This document shows, one piece after another, positions 61,291-64,000 of a stretch of DNA of 64,000 bases (position 1 is its first letter; every line of letters begins with the position of its first letter). The translations under genes were made by a program, and so were the position numbers. The stretch comes from Dasypus novemcinctus (taxonomy: Eukaryota; Chordata; Mammalia; Cingulata; Dasypodidae): NCBI RefSeq assembly GCF_030445035.2, contig NC_080686.1, forward strand, positions 248,001 to 312,000, given 5' to 3'. The notes under the pieces are model-generated. The model was not told the origin of the DNA. It searched no databases and saw only the letters and a program-made list of their open reading frames with translations.

Positions 61291-63715
61291 TGACTCAGGC
61301 CCCTCCAGCCCTGCCACTGACCGTCCTCTGCCAGCAGCTCTGGAGCCTCTTTGGGCCAGCGGTCCTCCAGCAGGAGGGAGCGAGGTGGGCAGCGGTGGTG
61401 GCAGCATTGCGGGCTGTAGGACCTCCTCGGGGGGTGGCCCTGGCACCCAAGTGCTAGGAGAACATTTCCACTACTGCATCAAGGGCACAAGTCTTATAAT
61501 TCAGCAAGATTTGGAATTCCTGGAGAATTGCCTTCCTGAAAAGCTCAAAGAAATCTCTTTAAATTCTGTCTCTTAGTTTTCCATTTTGTTGTGTTTCAGT
61601 GGAACATCAAGAAACCATGAACAACTTCAGTAATGAGGAGTTTGACTGCCATTTCCTTGATGAAGGTTTTACTGCCAAGGACATTCTGGGCCAAAAAATT
61701 AATGAAGTTTCTTCTGATGATGATAAAGATGCCTTCTATGTTGCGGACCTTGGAGACATTCTAAAGAAACATCTGAGATGGTTAAAAGTTCTTCCTCGTG
61801 TCACCCCCTTCTTTGCAGTCAAATGTAATGACAATAAAGCCACAGTGAAGACCCTGGCTTCCATAGGGACAGGATTTGATTGTGCTAGCAAGACTGAAGT
61901 CTAGTTGGTGCAGAGTCTCGGGGTGCCGCCACAGAGGATAATCTACACAAACCCTTGTAAACAAGTGTCTTAAATTAAGTATGCCACCAATAATGGAGTT
62001 GAGATGATGACTTTTGACAGCGAGGTTGAGTTGATGAAAGTGGCCAGGGCACATCCAAAGGCAAAAGTTGGTTTTGTGGATTGCCACCGATGACTCCAAA
62101 GCAGTCTGCCACTCAGTGTTAAATTTGGAGCCACACACAAAACCAGCAGGCTTCTTTTGGAATGGGCTAAAGAGCTCGATATCGATGTCATTGATGTCAG
62201 CCTCCATGTGGGAAGTGGCTATACTGATCCTGAAACTTTTGTGCAGGCCATCTCTGATGCCCGCTGTGTCTTTGACATGGGAGCTGAGGTTGGTTTCAGC
62301 ATGTATCTGCTTGATATTGATGATGGCTTTCCCAGAACTGATGATGTGAAGCTTAAATTTGGAGAGATAACCAGTGTCATTAATCCAGCATTAGACAAGT
62401 ATTTCCCGTTAGATTCTGGAGTGAGAATCATAGCTGAACCAGGCTGATATTATGTTGCTTCAGCTTTCACACTTGCAGTGAATATCATTGCCAAAAAAAT
62501 TGTATTTAAGGAACACAGGCTCTGATGATGAAGATGAATCGATTGAACAAACCTTTATGTATTATGTGAATGACGGAGTATATGGATCATTTAATTGTAT
62601 CCTTTATGGTCATGAGCATGTAAAGCCTCTTCTGCAGAAGAGATGCAAACCAGATGAGAAGTATTACTCATCTAGCATATGGGGACCCACGTGTGATGGC
62701 CTTGATCGGATCGTTGAGTGCTGTGGCCTGCCAGAAATGCACGTGGGCGACTGGATGCTGTTTGAGAACATGGAGGCTTACACTGTGGCTACTGCTTCCA
62801 CTTCCAATGGGTTCCAGAGGCCAACCATCTACTACGTGATGTCAGGGCCTGCATGGCAAGTCATGCAACAAATCGAGATCGGGGGGTTTCCACCCAAAGT
62901 AGAGGAGCAAGACGCCAGTGCTCTGTCTTTTTCCTGTGCTTGGGAAAGTGGGATGAAGCGCCACCCGGCCACTTGTGCTCCAGCTAGTATTAATGTGTAA
63001 ATACCATCTTTGTAGCTGCTAACTGTGAGTTTAGCTTGAATGGGGGATCATTTAACTTAATTACTGCTAATTTTGAAATGTCCTTCTAAGAGTAGGATTG
63101 GCACAGACACAGCAATAAGGAAGACTAGGAGATGGGGTTACACTTATCTGTGTTCCTATGGAAAGTAGTTGATTATTTTGTTTTATATGGATTTTTTTAA
63201 AAGATGTACTTATTTATTTATTTAATTAATTCCCCCCTCCCCCGGTTGTCTGTTCTCTGTGTCTATTTGCTGCGTCTTGTTTCTTTGTCCGCTTCTGTTG
63301 TCGTCAGCGGCATGGGAAGTGTGGGCAGCACCATTCCTGGTCAGGCTGCACTTTCTTTTGGGCTGGGCAGCTCTCCTTATTTGGTGCACTCCTTGTGCGT
63401 AGGGCTCCCCTATGCGGGGGACACCCCTGCGTGGCACGGCACTCCTTGCGTGCATCAGCACTGCACATGGGCCAGCTCCACATGGGTCAAGGAGGCCCGG
63501 GGTTTGAACCGCAGACCTCCCATGTGATAGACAGATGCCCTAACCACTGGGCCAAGTCCGTTTCCCTGTATGGATTTTTATTCACTTTCAAACATATGTC
63601 TAAGGGATGCCTCTGACCTGCTGAGCAAGCATTTGTAGCTTTTATAACATCAGAATGGGCCAAAAGCTTAATGTTGTGACCTGATTTAAAAATAAAAGTA
63701 TCTTGAAATAAAAAA
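61291..63715 (+). pseudogene. ODC1: processed ODC1 pseudogene (ornithine decarboxylase)
   Basis: ODC1 makes putrescine from ornithine, the first step of polyamine synthesis. This is a full mRNA copy: a ~326-bp 5'UTR with a GC-rich first half, the coding region from ATG 61617 (M-N-N-F-S-N-E-E-F) to the TAA at 62998-63000, and a 3'UTR with AATAAA at 63691 and 63707 running into the A tail. No introns. PLP-lysine context FAVKCND (Lys69) and the Cys360 context WGPTCDG remain, and the normal C-terminus ASINV is kept. It is disabled by stops (for example near 61902, 61972 and 62446) and by frameshifts near 62080-62120 and 62510. Inserted in L1 'C' ORF2 in the same orientation. Confidence 0.96.
63197..63568 (-). 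mobile_element. DAS-type SINE in the ODC1 retrocopy 3'UTR
   Basis: T-rich start, body 'ggttgtctgttctctgtgtc', head 'gggtttgaaccgcagacc' (reversed B box) and 'ccactgggccaagtccg'. Perfect 11-bp duplication tatggattttt at 63186-63196 and 63569-63579. This is the innermost layer of the nest and so the youngest insertion here. Confidence 0.94.
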
Positions 63716-64000
63716 AAAAAGAAAAACGAAATTGGAGGAATCACACTACCTGACTTCAAAACATACTACAAAGCTACAGTAGAGAAAAAAGCATGGTTTT
63801 GGCACAAGGAGAGACACACAAACCAATGGAACTGAATTGAGAGCTGATAGAGATCCTCATATATATAGTCATATAATATTCAGTAAAGCCACCAAACCCT
63901 CTCACTTGGGAAAGAATGGCCTATTCAAAAAATGGTGCCTGGAGAACTGGATATCCATATGTAAAAGAATGAAAGAGGATTACCATCTTACACCTTATAC

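Larger units (their letters stand above)
56003..64000 (+). mobile_element. LINE-1 'C', 5' complete, runs off the window
   Basis: Plus-strand L1 inserted in the class II ERV gag. It starts 'gggcaggaggcaagatggcg', followed by a 1.7-kb 5'UTR with tandem monomers, ORF1 (57683-58651), ORF2 (from about 58723), an ODC1 retrocopy at 61291-63715, and ORF2 resuming at 63727. It has more frameshifts and stops than L1 'B', so it is older. The 3' end and right target duplication lie beyond 64000. Confidence 0.93.
58723..64000 (+). pseudogene. L1 C ORF2, broken and split by the ODC1 retrocopy
   Basis: The usual start is lost (ATG to TTG near 58725). Endonuclease pieces are at 58744-59172 (QETHL, GDFNTP followed by a stop) and 59179-59454 (with 'ISDHSG'); the RT block at 60511-60837 has FADDM and ends in a premature stop. 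The thumb piece from 61139 is cut at 61290 by the ODC1 copy and resumes at 63727 ('ggaatcacactacctgacttc'). At least eight disruptions are visible. Confidence 0.9.

Overview
This window reads as nuclear DNA of a placental mammal, most likely an armadillo (Dasypus or a close relative). The main clue is at least four copies of a ~400-bp tRNA-derived SINE whose head carries the 'cttggcccagtggttaa...tctaccacatgggaggtc' promoter and a 'ggttcaaacc' B box. From memory this is the DAS SINE family of armadillos. I find no intact host gene, no structural RNA gene, no CRISPR array and nothing prokaryotic. Nearly everything recognisable is retroelement sequence or retrocopied mRNA, in nested layers. All boundaries were read by eye.

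Layout. 1-3965: three same-orientation pieces of an L1 3'UTR (+) with a duplicated ~135-bp flank. 3966-4453: DAS SINE. 5331-6660: GC-rich unclassified block with repeated YY1-like motifs. 7551-17100: near full-length L1 'A' (-). 17104-21781: class I (gamma-like) endogenous retrovirus (-), leader-gag-pro-RT, tRNA-Pro primer site, a SINE in its LTR, lost downstream of RT. 21782-23370: LTR and L1 scraps. 26588-28951: processed MDM2 pseudogene (-), split by an L1 fragment and a SINE. 31424-48426: a complete LTR-bounded provirus (+) with ATGA target duplications and no recognisable gag/pol/env, itself holding a full-length 9.8-kb L1 'B' (-) at 36089-45881 flanked by a perfect 17-bp duplication. 52504-52970: solo LTR (-) with perfect GATCC duplications. 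About 54700-56002: 5' end of a class II (beta-like) retrovirus (+), tRNA-Lys-like primer site and decayed gag. It is cut off by L1 'C' (+), 56003 to past the window end, which holds a processed ODC1 pseudogene (61291-63715) with its own SINE (63197-63568).

How the parts relate. The three long L1s appear to belong to related subfamilies with a ~1.7-2.1-kb 5'UTR, ORF1, ORF2 and, in A and B, a ~2.7-2.8-kb 3'UTR. L1 enzymes are the likely source of the SINE insertions and both mRNA retrocopies, since these carry A-rich tails and/or 10-17-bp target duplications. Insertion order can be read from the nesting: class II ERV, then L1 C, then ODC1 copy, then SINE; and LTR provirus, then L1 B.

Most interesting items: the ~9.8-kb L1 architecture (long 3'UTR, repeat-containing 5'UTR) with one copy whose ORF1 is intact and whose ORF2 has only two in-frame stops; and a fairly young, apparently coding-free provirus of about 7.2 kb.
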